Source: an uncultured Ruminiclostridium sp. (GTDB taxonomy: Bacteria; Bacillota; Clostridia; Oscillospirales; Ruminococcaceae). From it: a stretch of DNA of 32,875 bases. Each line of letters opens with the position of its first letter. Within the stretch, counting starts at the first letter, position 1. The stretch covers positions 1 through 32,875 of the forward strand of contig CALXIO010000025.1 in assembly GCA_944388385.1 (NCBI GenBank), given 5' to 3'. The notes under the pieces were generated by a model. That model had not been told where the DNA came from and did not search any database. It saw only the letters and a program-made list of their open reading frames with translations. Below, in pieces: positions 20,567-29,047 of the stretch. The translations under genes were made by a program, and so were the position numbers.

Positions 20567-23427
20567 AATGTATCGTCTTCATCCTGTAAAAAGATCAACA
20601 CCTGATCCATTAAGGATGTGATTTTATTATACCAGTAGGTAAATTCCCTGGTATTTTTTTCAGGATTCAGGAACTTATGATATAATTCTATTCCCAAGGT
20701 ATCTCTTAATTCAGGGCATAAATTCATCAAAATATGGAAATTTCTAATCAGTCCTGTTTCAATATGCTGGATAACCGGTTCAGAATTATCGTTGTCGTCA
20801 GAAATATATTTAAGATTAGCTTTACGAACCTTCTCTGCCTTTTCCCACTGGCTGATGTCATCGCTGATAGGCAGCTTGTTACAACGGCAATCTGTTTTTA
20901 ACAATCTGTCAGCATCGATATTATCAGAATCATCATCAAATGGTACAGAGTAAAGGTCAGGGTTCCATGTCTCAATCAGTTCAAGTTGCATTCTAATGCT
21001 TCTGTGAACATTATAACTATAATGGAAAGCTTCACAATACTCCGGTATTTGTAACGGCATTATATGTGTAATTCCAAATCTATCACTGATGCTTCCAAAA
21101 TGGTATCCATGACGATAGGTTAAATATAAATACTCATACTTTTCTAAAATAGTACTTCCGGGGAAATTGTTTAACTCTTCTGAAAGATAATTAACAAAAC
21201 AATCCCTTGTAATATCACTGCTCAAAACATAGCAACTGCTGTAAAAATCATAAACATATCCTGCAAATTCGGCAGTATCAGTGCAATTAAAAACAGGATA
21301 TTCCAACAATTTTCTTGAGGTATAAGGCCTTATTATAGCCTCTCCAAAAGCACCATTAATTTCAATACGATCAGTTGACTTATTTTTGGTATTGACTATG
21401 TTCTTGCTGAAATATGTTCCTAAATAAAAGCTTCTGTTATATTGATCAGCCTTAGCAATAGGAATTAATTCAATTGTCTGCTCATAATCATTATACTCAT
21501 ATCCATAAAGATTATTTAGTGTTACGGCTATCTTTAAATCATTTGAACCGGCAACATCCTTGGAATTAAGCTTTACCTTCTCCTTAGAATCGGGGATTAA
21601 AGTCAAAGCGGCAAACACGCAACGACTGTCTAAGCCACCTGTCAGGTCACAGCTAATACGGGAATCGGGTAAATGCTTAATTGTGGTGCTCAGATTATAA
21701 AGTATTTTCTTAGCACAATATGAAGTCATATTCTTATAAATTGATTCATGATATGCTTTATCACTACTTGTCATATTAAAAAGATGATTTTCAACAAAAC
21801 GGCATCCCTTTGAATCCACTATCAGATTTTTTCCGAATGGCATCTGATAGCAGTTCTTCATATCCATCTTTACGGTAAAATTCTGCATCAAAAATTGAAG
21901 CGTTACTGTCGATAAGGTGATTTTCGCTTTATCTGTGTCTAATTCCGGTTTAATGCCGTGCTTTTTAATTGCAAGTAAAAGCAGATGATAGCTATTTGAT
22001 ACAAAGGTATACTTGTCATCTATATAGTAAAACCATCTGTCTATATAATAAATATCATTATAGAATGATACTGATGAATTGCCGTTTAAAACAATAGCGC
22101 TGTAATTTCCGATATTGCAATTCAATTTAGGTGCATCAAGTGTGCTAAGCTCTTTAGCCCCAAAATAATAACGGTCATTCTGAAAAGTATTTCCTGAAAA
22201 ATAAATTCTCTTATTATCCTTTATAATGCATGCCCGTTCTTCTGAATATATCTGAACAGTATTATCGCCAAGAGTGGCTTTATGGTTAAAGGGGACACCC
22301 GCAATATCCTCAAAGCCATGAGAATCTTCTTTCCTGTTTATTACACACAGTAAGCTGGCGAAGGGCTCAGGCTGTGACATATAGGAAAGCTCTTTTTGAA
22401 AATATCCCGTGGGGGCAGGAGCACTAAGGAACTCCCGGTATTCTCTTTTAAGATTCGCATCAGAATAAAAAACCGGAGTTGTATCATTAGTGACGGTGTT
22501 TCCAAAACGCTTAAGGAAAACACAAACATAATATATACCGGTTTCATTTATTTCCCACTGATGAGTTGATTCTGTACTATATGACACCCTATCTACTATT
22601 TTTCTGTCCTTAAACAGATAAAATGCAAATAAATCTCCCGGCATAGGCTTATAGGTTTTCGCTTTAACTGAAATGGTATTTCCCTCAAGGGTAATTTCAG
22701 GTCGCTTGATACAATTGGATAAAATGCTGTCTGTTTTTATACCGTTAATAATTTCGCCGAAATCGTCGTTAAAGATATATTTATCAAAATCCTCAACCGA
22801 TTTGATAGAAACCGATTCGTCGATTACTACACTATAAGGTCTGACATTGATATTATTGAATTTTCTGCAAATATGGTAAGCTTCTTCCAATAACCATACA
22901 ATGTCCCCGTCTAATGTGGAAGTTCTGTAAAAATCGTAAAACAGCCAGTATACTTGTCCGCTACACTTCATCATTACTTTTTTGACGGCTTCACGAACGA
23001 TCCTTGCTATCGTTTTTTTATTGACACCGGGGCGAATGGCTTTTTCCACAATTCCTAAACAATCAACTATGGTAATATCATAATTGTTATCTGAGGTTAA
23101 AATGCCAGCCTTTTTAAACCAACGCTTTAGTCCTATTGAGCCGACAACACGTATGGGAATGTTGAGATATACAACCGGTGCGCTTTTTTTAAATTCATTG
23201 GTGTCACCGATTTTTGCATGGCCCTGAACAAAATAGGATCCGCTTTCTTCAACTGTCCATTCGAAAGTATTTGATTTTTGCCAACCTATTCTATCAATTA
23301 TTTTTCCGTCTTTAAAAAGATAGAAAAAATAAATGGTGTCAGGTGAAGGATCGTCAATGTTAACTGTTGCTATCAGCTTTGTATTTTTAAGGCAAGCATC
23401 AACAGATAAATTATGAATCTGACTCAT
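20563..23427 (-). CDS. Asparagine-synthase-like protein with two Y_Y_Y-like modules
   Basis: A 954-residue multidomain protein. Residues about 25-90 and 260-325 are related modules (YFFYLFKDGKIIDRIGW and FAFYLFKDRKIVDRVSY, each ending GxYxV). Between them (about 95-235) is a segment I do not recognise. Residues about 390-555 look like a degenerate glutaminase (Ntn) domain lacking the N-terminal Cys of true AsnB, and about 560-900 form the ATP-pyrophosphatase domain with the PP-loop DLTGGLDS (594-601). True asparagine synthesis is unlikely: without a glutaminase Cys it would need free ammonia or use another acceptor. Asparagine-synthase-like enzymes in glycan loci may amidate uronic acids or build amide-linked decorations; ManNAcA made by this locus is a candidate substrate (inference). 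AAGGAG precedes the ATG. Confidence 0.75.
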   Translation of the reverse strand: MSQIHNLSVDACLKNTKLIATVNIDDPSPDTIYFFYLFKDGKIIDRIGWQKSNTFEWTVEESGSYFVQGHAKIGDTNEFKKSAPVVYLNIPIRVVGSIGLKRWFKKAGILTSDNNYDITIVDCLGIVEKAIRPGVNKKTIARIVREAVKKVMMKCSGQVYWLFYDFYRTSTLDGDIVWLLEEAYHICRKFNNINVRPYSVVIDESVSIKSVEDFDKYIFNDDFGEIINGIKTDSILSNCIKRPEITLEGNTISVKAKTYKPMPGDLFAFYLFKDRKIVDRVSYSTESTHQWEINETGIYYVCVFLKRFGNTVTNDTTPVFYSDANLKREYREFLSAPAPTGYFQKELSYMSQPEPFASLLCVINRKEDSHGFEDIAGVPFNHKATLGDNTVQIYSEERACIIKDNKRIYFSGNTFQNDRYYFGAKELSTLDAPKLNCNIGNYSAIVLNGNSSVSFYNDIYYIDRWFYYIDDKYTFVSNSYHLLLLAIKKHGIKPELDTDKAKITLSTVTLQFLMQNFTVKMDMKNCYQMPFGKNLIVDSKGCRFVENHLFNMTSSDKAYHESIYKNMTSYCAKKILYNLSTTIKHLPDSRISCDLTGGLDSRCVFAALTLIPDSKEKVKLNSKDVAGSNDLKIAVTLNNLYGYEYNDYEQTIELIPIAKADQYNRSFYLGTYFSKNIVNTKNKSTDRIEINGAFGEAIIRPYTSRKLLEYPVFNCTDTAEFAGYVYDFYSSCYVLSSDITRDCFVNYLSEELNNFPGSTILEKYEYLYLTYRHGYHFGSISDRFGITHIMPLQIPEYCEAFHYSYNVHRSIRMQLELIETWNPDLYSVPFDDDSDNIDADRLLKTDCRCNKLPISDDISQWEKAEKVRKANLKYISDDNDNSEPVIQHIETGLIRNFHILMNLCPELRDTLGIELYHKFLNPEKNTREFTYWYNKITSLMDQVLIFLQDEDDTL

Positions 23428-23448
23428 AATACACTCCTTAATCTAACT

Positions 23449-23479
23449 ATGATATTACAGCATGAAAGAATAATATCAT
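23449..23479. repeat. AT-rich hairpin in the intergenic gap before the asparagine-synthase-like gene
   Basis: ATGATATTA (23449-23457) and TAATATCAT (23471-23479) form a 9-bp perfect stem with a 13-base loop, directly after the stop of the upstream glycosyltransferase. No T tract follows, so I do not call it a terminator; it may be an RNA processing or stability element within the operon. Confidence 0.5.
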
Positions 23480-23480
23480 A

Positions 23481-26400
23481 TTACAGTTTATTTTCAATCA
23501 GCGCAATTTCCTTATCAATAGTATAGGGCTTGCTTGTCTGACTTCTTACACGCTTAGCCGCGTTTTCGGAAAGCCTAAGGAATAGATCAGGATCGTTATA
23601 CAGCTTTTCTATTGCATCTGCAATTTCTGCATAGCTTTCAGCAGGAATAAGAATTCCGCAATTATCGTCCATAAACTCCGGAATTGCGGAACAGTTGTTT
23701 GCAATAGGAACAAGTCCTGAGGACATTGCTTCATCTCGTGATACACCCTGTGAATCCCATCTTGTTGTAGCAATATAAACACCAAATTGCTTATGTATTG
23801 CGGAAATTTCTGACTGTGTTAAAAATGTTTCATGAAGATGTACATTTTCAAATTTCTTCAATGGCTTATTTTCGGATTCAAAAAACTCTCCCTGGCCATA
23901 AATATCAATCTCTATATCTTTAAAGCATTTACGTTTAGACAATTCAAGGATACCCTTAGTGGTAAGATCATTTGCATATTTATTGCTTGCAAAAGGCTTG
24001 ATTGTAAGAATCTTCTTTCTCATTTCGGTTGATTTTACCTGATAATCAAACATATCGGTGTCTATCATATTATGTATAACTGTATACTGAGAAGGCTCCA
24101 GTGTAATCTTATAATCGTCCATCACTTCATCTGCAAAATGCTGTGAAACATAAACAAAAGAAATATTTTTGCATACCTTAGCCTTTTCAAAAACCTCATA
24201 CCAAAGCTGCATACGGATATCTGATTGTTTTTTGCCGTTTTCCAGCTCTTCTTCTGTCTTATAGTTATATTTTCTTTTCCACCATGGTTGAATATCCGCA
24301 CCGTGTGACCAAATTATAAGGCGGATTTTTTTGATAAAGCCCTTTAAAATTTCCCACATTTCTCTGTCAAGGAAATGCACACAGACTGTATCAATACTTC
24401 CGCTTTCAAGAATGCTGATAAGCTCAGAGCCTTTTGTCTCAATTACATTGATACCCTCAAACTCTCTGAAACACTCGCTTGCATAAGGATTCATACGCAT
24501 TACATCATAAGTCTTGCCGTCGGCTTTATATGATGTCATTCGCTTATGTACAAACATATTACGGTACAGCGCCTCAGGAGAGGGATAATGATTTGAAAGT
24601 ACCAGTACATTAGAACGGGTCAGATAACAGGTATGGTCTGAGGATGCCGCTTCAGCTCCAATGATGACCTCTTTAATTGTAGAAGTACCGCTTCCCTTAG
24701 GACGGAAGCCTAATTCTACAGATACTGTTCCCTCCGGCAACTGGCACAACTCGTTTCGATTTAAGTGAGGGAAAACAGGAGACAGACGCTTGTCATCCTT
24801 GTCAAAGCATACAAGAACGCAAATGAGATCCAATGAACCTGCACCTCTAAACTGTACAGGAAGCTTGCCGTCACGCATCCATGGTGCAACTTCAAATTTT
24901 GACTTGCTTAAAAAGATGTATTCATGCTTACCCTCAGGTAATGCACTTTCAATTGTCATGGATTTTCCGTTTTTAACAAATTTAACCGGTTTATTTGCGG
25001 AATTATACATTGTTGAAATCTCTTCACCGGTAAATCTTAAAACTTCATCGGATAATTCCAAGGGCTTTATGTTTTCAGCAATTTTCTGTATCTGCTGAAG
25101 ACCAAGACCTGTATCTGCAATTACAATATCCTTTGCAATATAGCAGTTAAACTCACTGCAATTTTCGCAATAGTTGAATTCATCAGTACTGTAAACAATG
25201 CCCTCAGTCCACTCATTCTTTGAAAGAAGATCGGCAATAGTCATGTCTGATGCGGTTTTTTTGGAAATTATAGAACGTCTTATTGCAACAGACTTTGCAT
25301 AATTATAGCGCTCCCCTTCATTAAGAGAATATGCTCCGTTTTCTGAAGCATAATAGGAAGCCTTACCTACTGCATCGGCTGAAAGATATCTATATGTCAG
25401 AACAAGGTCGGTAAGGTAATGTTCACCATACCAGTCATTATGATCAAATACAGCCACCCAATCACAATCAAGCTTATTTCCTACAACAGCCTTTGCAGCT
25501 TCTGCCTCTGTTAAGCACTTATACTGCTTCTGAAGAGTCTTCAAAGGCTTGTTGCACACTAAATACAGCTTAGCAAAAGCATAGGACTGACTGTTGAACA
25601 TTTTGATAATTCGATTAGCGTCCTTTTCATCATCAACCTTGCATAATACAGATACTTTAGGCATAGCAGGCTTCATTGAGGTGCCGTATACCTTTTCTGT
25701 GATATATCCAAGACGATCCTCGTACAAATCCTCTGAAAGTACCTTACGAAGTCCAAGAAGTGCATATTTCCTGAGTGTAACAGTATCAGAGCAATACTTC
25801 TGTAAATACAGGGACAGGGTTTTGTTGTCATCTGTACAAATTGTAAGGTCGCCGAAATAGTTTTTCAGACCTCTTGAAAAATTACCTACTGTAATTGTGC
25901 CTGAAGCCATCATTTCAAAAACTCTTCTTGCAAACATTGTTTGTGATTGCTGAATTGAGTTCATATTGATACCGTAGGTAAATCCCTTATATGCCTTGTC
26001 TATTTCATTTGAAGGTAATGAGCCGACTATATATGGATCATATCTTTTAGGGAAGGCGTGTTCCGGACGGGCATTACCATAGTTTCTGTCATATATTACA
26101 AACTTGTCATTCTCGCAAAATACATCTGCAAAGGAATCAAAAACCTTAGAGCGTTCCTTATACTTATGATAATAAGCTCCGGCAAAGCAGAATTTATCCT
26201 GCCTGTTATACTTATCTATGGGATTATGTGTTACAGGCTGAGCCGCAAAATGAAGATGATAAACCTTATCATGGCCAAGCTCTGATCTATATTTTGCTAT
26301 ACAATCTATATCGGTTGTAAATACAACATCGGCATAGCTTGCAGTAAGCATGAAAATGTCGGTATATACAGGATCTTCCTTATTCCAGAAAATGATAGGG

Positions 26401-26777
26401 ACATTTTTCTCTCTGAGATACTTTGTAAGAGCTTCCATCTCCTCGCTGTATCTGTCAACCTTACGATACCAAAGCTTGTCCTTACCCTCCCATGCTGATT
26501 CTATAAACAGCATATCAGGCTGGAAAGAATCCACCTCTTCCTTCCAGTTCTGAGGTGTTAATTCTAAAAGCTTACATTCAGGAGAATAACTTTCTAAAGT
26601 AAAACGATCCATGATAGCTGCTACCTTCAGATCCTTCATCTTTACATCAGGTGCAGTAAAAACCTGTCCGGAAGTATTACCTTCTTTGGCATCTGTATTT
26701 CTTTTATAGCCGTGCTCCAGCATCCATTCAATGATTTCCTCACGGCGTTTTTGCCACATTAAAAGTTCATTATTCAT
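23481..26777 (-). CDS. Multidomain glycosyltransferase, 1098 aa
   Basis: It appears to fuse three glycosyltransferase-like parts. Residues about 45-360 are a CgeB/Glyco_trans_1_2-type domain (FQPDMLFIESAW, IIFWNKEDPVY, RRVFEMMASGTITV). About 372-560 are a GT-A-like segment (KVSVLCKVDDEKDA, WVAVFDHNDWYGEHYL) lacking a clear DxD in the usual place. About 740-1098 are a GT4-type GT-B domain (LVLSNHYPSPEALYRN, LTIKPFASNKYANDLTTKG, DIYGQGEF, SRDEAMSSGLVPIANNCSAIPEF). The N-terminal domain is a clear paralogue of the protein at 29048. It probably adds two or more sugars, or works as a polymerase of the repeat unit; donor and acceptor are unknown. GGAAGG precedes the ATG. It lies 15 bp after the coiled-coil gene. 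Confidence 0.82.
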   Translation of the reverse strand: MNNELLMWQKRREEIIEWMLEHGYKRNTDAKEGNTSGQVFTAPDVKMKDLKVAAIMDRFTLESYSPECKLLELTPQNWKEEVDSFQPDMLFIESAWEGKDKLWYRKVDRYSEEMEALTKYLREKNVPIIFWNKEDPVYTDIFMLTASYADVVFTTDIDCIAKYRSELGHDKVYHLHFAAQPVTHNPIDKYNRQDKFCFAGAYYHKYKERSKVFDSFADVFCENDKFVIYDRNYGNARPEHAFPKRYDPYIVGSLPSNEIDKAYKGFTYGINMNSIQQSQTMFARRVFEMMASGTITVGNFSRGLKNYFGDLTICTDDNKTLSLYLQKYCSDTVTLRKYALLGLRKVLSEDLYEDRLGYITEKVYGTSMKPAMPKVSVLCKVDDEKDANRIIKMFNSQSYAFAKLYLVCNKPLKTLQKQYKCLTEAEAAKAVVGNKLDCDWVAVFDHNDWYGEHYLTDLVLTYRYLSADAVGKASYYASENGAYSLNEGERYNYAKSVAIRRSIISKKTASDMTIADLLSKNEWTEGIVYSTDEFNYCENCSEFNCYIAKDIVIADTGLGLQQIQKIAENIKPLELSDEVLRFTGEEISTMYNSANKPVKFVKNGKSMTIESALPEGKHEYIFLSKSKFEVAPWMRDGKLPVQFRGAGSLDLICVLVCFDKDDKRLSPVFPHLNRNELCQLPEGTVSVELGFRPKGSGTSTIKEVIIGAEAASSDHTCYLTRSNVLVLSNHYPSPEALYRNMFVHKRMTSYKADGKTYDVMRMNPYASECFREFEGINVIETKGSELISILESGSIDTVCVHFLDREMWEILKGFIKKIRLIIWSHGADIQPWWKRKYNYKTEEELENGKKQSDIRMQLWYEVFEKAKVCKNISFVYVSQHFADEVMDDYKITLEPSQYTVIHNMIDTDMFDYQVKSTEMRKKILTIKPFASNKYANDLTTKGILELSKRKCFKDIEIDIYGQGEFFESENKPLKKFENVHLHETFLTQSEISAIHKQFGVYIATTRWDSQGVSRDEAMSSGLVPIANNCSAIPEFMDDNCGILIPAESYAEIADAIEKLYNDPDLFLRLSENAAKRVRSQTSKPYTIDKEIALIENKL

Positions 26778-26792
26778 ATTTTACCTTCCCAG

Positions 26793-27395
26793 TTATTTTA
26801 TTAAACCTATTTTTCTGAGGAAGTGATATATTTTAAGCATTATTTTTCCATACCACTTTGTTGTTATGCTTTGAATTGCCCTTTGATAACGCAAATTCTG
26901 AGCCTGAATACAGGACAGCTGCATCTGCAGCTTTGCTATTTTCTTGTTAAGCAAGTCTACCCTGTTATCCAGCTGTTCATTCATGGAAACAAGCTCCCAG
27001 ACATACTGAACTAATGGTTCCTTTTCCTCTTTGACAGAATTGATCTTTTTTTCCAACTCTTCGTTCATTTGGATCAATTCCCATACATGGCGAACAAGGG
27101 CTTCCTTCTCTTCGGTCATTTCCGAAATTGTTGCCTGCAAGGTGTTATTTTCTTCACTTATTGCAGAAATTGTTTCCAGAAAAGCTTCTTTTTCTTCCTT
27201 TTGAGCCGCTATTGTTTCATCCAGCTGGGTTATACGGGAAGCAAGTTCACTACATTCAGCTGATTTAGCCTCAGCATCTCTGTTTGCCTGCTGATATTTT
27301 GCGGAAAAATAATCACAATAACGAATCAGCTCATCAAGCTCAAACTCGTATCTTACTTTAACATCTTTATCAGCAATATTATTTCTTTGCTTCAT
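26793..27395 (-). CDS. Coiled-coil protein with basic amphipathic C-terminal tag
   Basis: About 200 residues. Residues about 35-165 are a long predicted coiled coil rich in Glu/Lys/Leu heptads, including a 28-residue (four-heptad) duplication with the shared core EEKE-x-LV-x-x-VWEL-x-x-MNE-x-L. The final 22 residues contain KWYGKIMLKIYHFLRK, a basic amphipathic segment nearly the same as the end of XcbB-like paralogue A, and plausibly a membrane- or enzyme-docking tag. No signal peptide. The ATG at 27395 is chosen because GGAGG is about nine bases upstream; the TTG at 27401 is too close to it. It overlaps the ABC ATPase gene by 17 bp. Being next to the exporter, it may be a scaffold or length-setting rod for the polymerase complex (inference). 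Confidence 0.7.
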   Translation of the reverse strand: MKQRNNIADKDVKVRYEFELDELIRYCDYFSAKYQQANRDAEAKSAECSELASRITQLDETIAAQKEEKEAFLETISAISEENNTLQATISEMTEEKEALVRHVWELIQMNEELEKKINSVKEEKEPLVQYVWELVSMNEQLDNRVDLLNKKIAKLQMQLSCIQAQNLRYQRAIQSITTKWYGKIMLKIYHFLRKIGLIK

Positions 27396-28218
27396 TTTCA
27401 ATAGCCTCCCATACTTCCTTTGGAAGATATTTCTTCTGATATTCTCTCACATCAGGCTTAAAATACATTCTTTCCTTATCCGTCATTTCGGTGTAATCTC
27501 TGGCAAAAGCGCAATACGGCGCTATAAGTCGCTCAGGTACATCATCTGCAATAAGCTTGCCCTGATTTAACCAAATAATACGGTCGCAAAAGTTTTGCAT
27601 AGAGTTTACAGAATGACTGACATAAATAATCGTTCTGTTTTTTGCTTTAAGCTCGCGCATTTTCTTTGTACACTTCGCTGAAAATCCCATGTCGCCTACC
27701 GCCAAAGCTTCATCAATTATCAGAATATCAGGAACGATAAAAACTGAAATTGAAAATCCAAGTCTTGCACGCATACCGCTTGAATAGGTTCTCAGTGGTT
27801 GATCTATAAATTTACCAAGATCGGAAAATGCCACAATCTTTGGTATTAATTTATCCATCTTTTTTTTGCTTATACCCATAAGAAGGCATTTGTACCGGAT
27901 ATTTTCAAGGCCGGTCATATAGGAGTTTAGTCCTGTATTTGCCGACAGCATATTGGCATATCCACGGCAATACAGCCTTCCTGAGGTTTGCTTTGTAATT
28001 CCTGCAATTATTCTTGAAAGAGTTGATTTTCCGGAACCGTTCATTCCGATTATGCCGAGAATCTCACCCTTCTTTACACGAAAACTCACATTATCCAATG
28101 CACGGTGTATCCTGTCACCATTTTTTAACCCGAGAAGGCATTGTATCTGAGTCAGGGGTTTACTGGATAAGTGATATTGCTTAGAGATATTTTTACATTC
28201 AATTGCAATTTCGTCCAC
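27379..28218 (-). CDS. Polysaccharide ABC transporter, ATP-binding subunit (Wzt/TagH type)
   Basis: A 279-residue ABC ATPase of the polysaccharide/teichoic acid export group. Walker A GMNGSGKST at 58-66, signature YSSGMRARL at 145-153, Walker B DILIIDEALAVGD at 164-176 and the H-loop His in TIIYVSHSVN are all intact. The C-terminal extension after the nucleotide domain is only about 40 residues, so it lacks the large carbohydrate-binding domain of E. coli O9a-type Wzt, which suggests that no end-cap recognition is built into this subunit. The start is GTG, eight bases after AGGAGG. It lies 12 bp after the permease gene and pairs with it to export the polymer across the membrane. Confidence 0.92.
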   Translation of the reverse strand: MDEIAIECKNISKQYHLSSKPLTQIQCLLGLKNGDRIHRALDNVSFRVKKGEILGIIGMNGSGKSTLSRIIAGITKQTSGRLYCRGYANMLSANTGLNSYMTGLENIRYKCLLMGISKKKMDKLIPKIVAFSDLGKFIDQPLRTYSSGMRARLGFSISVFIVPDILIIDEALAVGDMGFSAKCTKKMRELKAKNRTIIYVSHSVNSMQNFCDRIIWLNQGKLIADDVPERLIAPYCAFARDYTEMTDKERMYFKPDVREYQKKYLPKEVWEAIENEAKK

Positions 28219-28230
28219 AGCGATACCTCC

Positions 28231-29031
28231 TTACAGATAATCTACAAAACTAGGTCTCAGCTTTTTGTGGACCCATATACCAAACAGTAAAAATAATATT
28301 GATATTCCCCAGAAGTAAACATGCTCCCAGCTTTCAAATACCGCCATATCCTGATTAAGCATACTTGCACGAAATCCCTTAAGAATATATGCAAAGGGGT
28401 TCCATTTCTGGATATATTCCATAGGCGTTCCCTTATCACTCCAGCATACAGGAGTAAGGAAAAACATAAGTCTTACAATAGAACTTACCAATTTTTGCAA
28501 ATCTCTGAAAAATACAGTCAAAGCAGACATTAAGAATGTATAGCCTATTAAAAAAACAAGCTCACACAACATAAAATACGGGACGAAGCCTAAAAGAGGT
28601 CCATACCGTATTCCTGATATCAACTGAACAAATACCAAAATCACCATATAGCAAAGATGTGTAATAAATTCAGTAAGCACTGTACTTACAGGAATAGTGC
28701 TTATCGGGAATTTCATATTTTTAATGATACCCGCACCGGAAATAATGCTGTTCAATCCGGTCATCATGGTGCCGGAAATGAAAAACCAGGGCATTAAGCC
28801 GGTAAGCATCCAACATAAATAAGACACACCTTCTACAGGAGAAGAAGCACGCATTCCGACGTAAAACGCAAGCCAATATGTCAGTGCCTGAAGAAGAGGA
28901 TTCAGAAAAGTCCACAGCAGCTTCAGCTTAGTCTGATTGTACTGAAACAAAAGATTGTACAATGACATTGAAACCAGTCTTTTTCTGCATCTCCAACATT
29001 CTCTGCACACTGAACGTATTGCTTTGAACAA
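28231..29031 (-). CDS. Polysaccharide ABC transporter, permease (Wzm/TagG type)
   Basis: A 266-residue ABC-2-type permease with six predicted membrane helices (starting near residues 37, 70, 113, 143, 178 and 232). The N-terminal LYNLLFQYNQTKLKLLWTFLNPLLQALTYW and the MSALTVFFRDLQKLVSSIVRLMFFLTPVCW region are typical of Wzm/TagG/RfbA exporters of O-antigens, capsules and teichoic acids. The start is TTG (29029-29031), with GGAG about ten bases upstream and no in-frame ATG nearby. It sits 16 bp after the CgeB-like glycosyltransferase gene. Together with the ATPase at 27379 it forms the exporter, which implies that the glycan is fully built in the cytoplasm. Confidence 0.92.
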   Translation of the reverse strand: MFKAIRSVCRECWRCRKRLVSMSLYNLLFQYNQTKLKLLWTFLNPLLQALTYWLAFYVGMRASSPVEGVSYLCWMLTGLMPWFFISGTMMTGLNSIISGAGIIKNMKFPISTIPVSTVLTEFITHLCYMVILVFVQLISGIRYGPLLGFVPYFMLCELVFLIGYTFLMSALTVFFRDLQKLVSSIVRLMFFLTPVCWSDKGTPMEYIQKWNPFAYILKGFRASMLNQDMAVFESWEHVYFWGISILFLLFGIWVHKKLRPSFVDYL

Positions 29032-29047
29032 TCATCTCATCTCCAAT

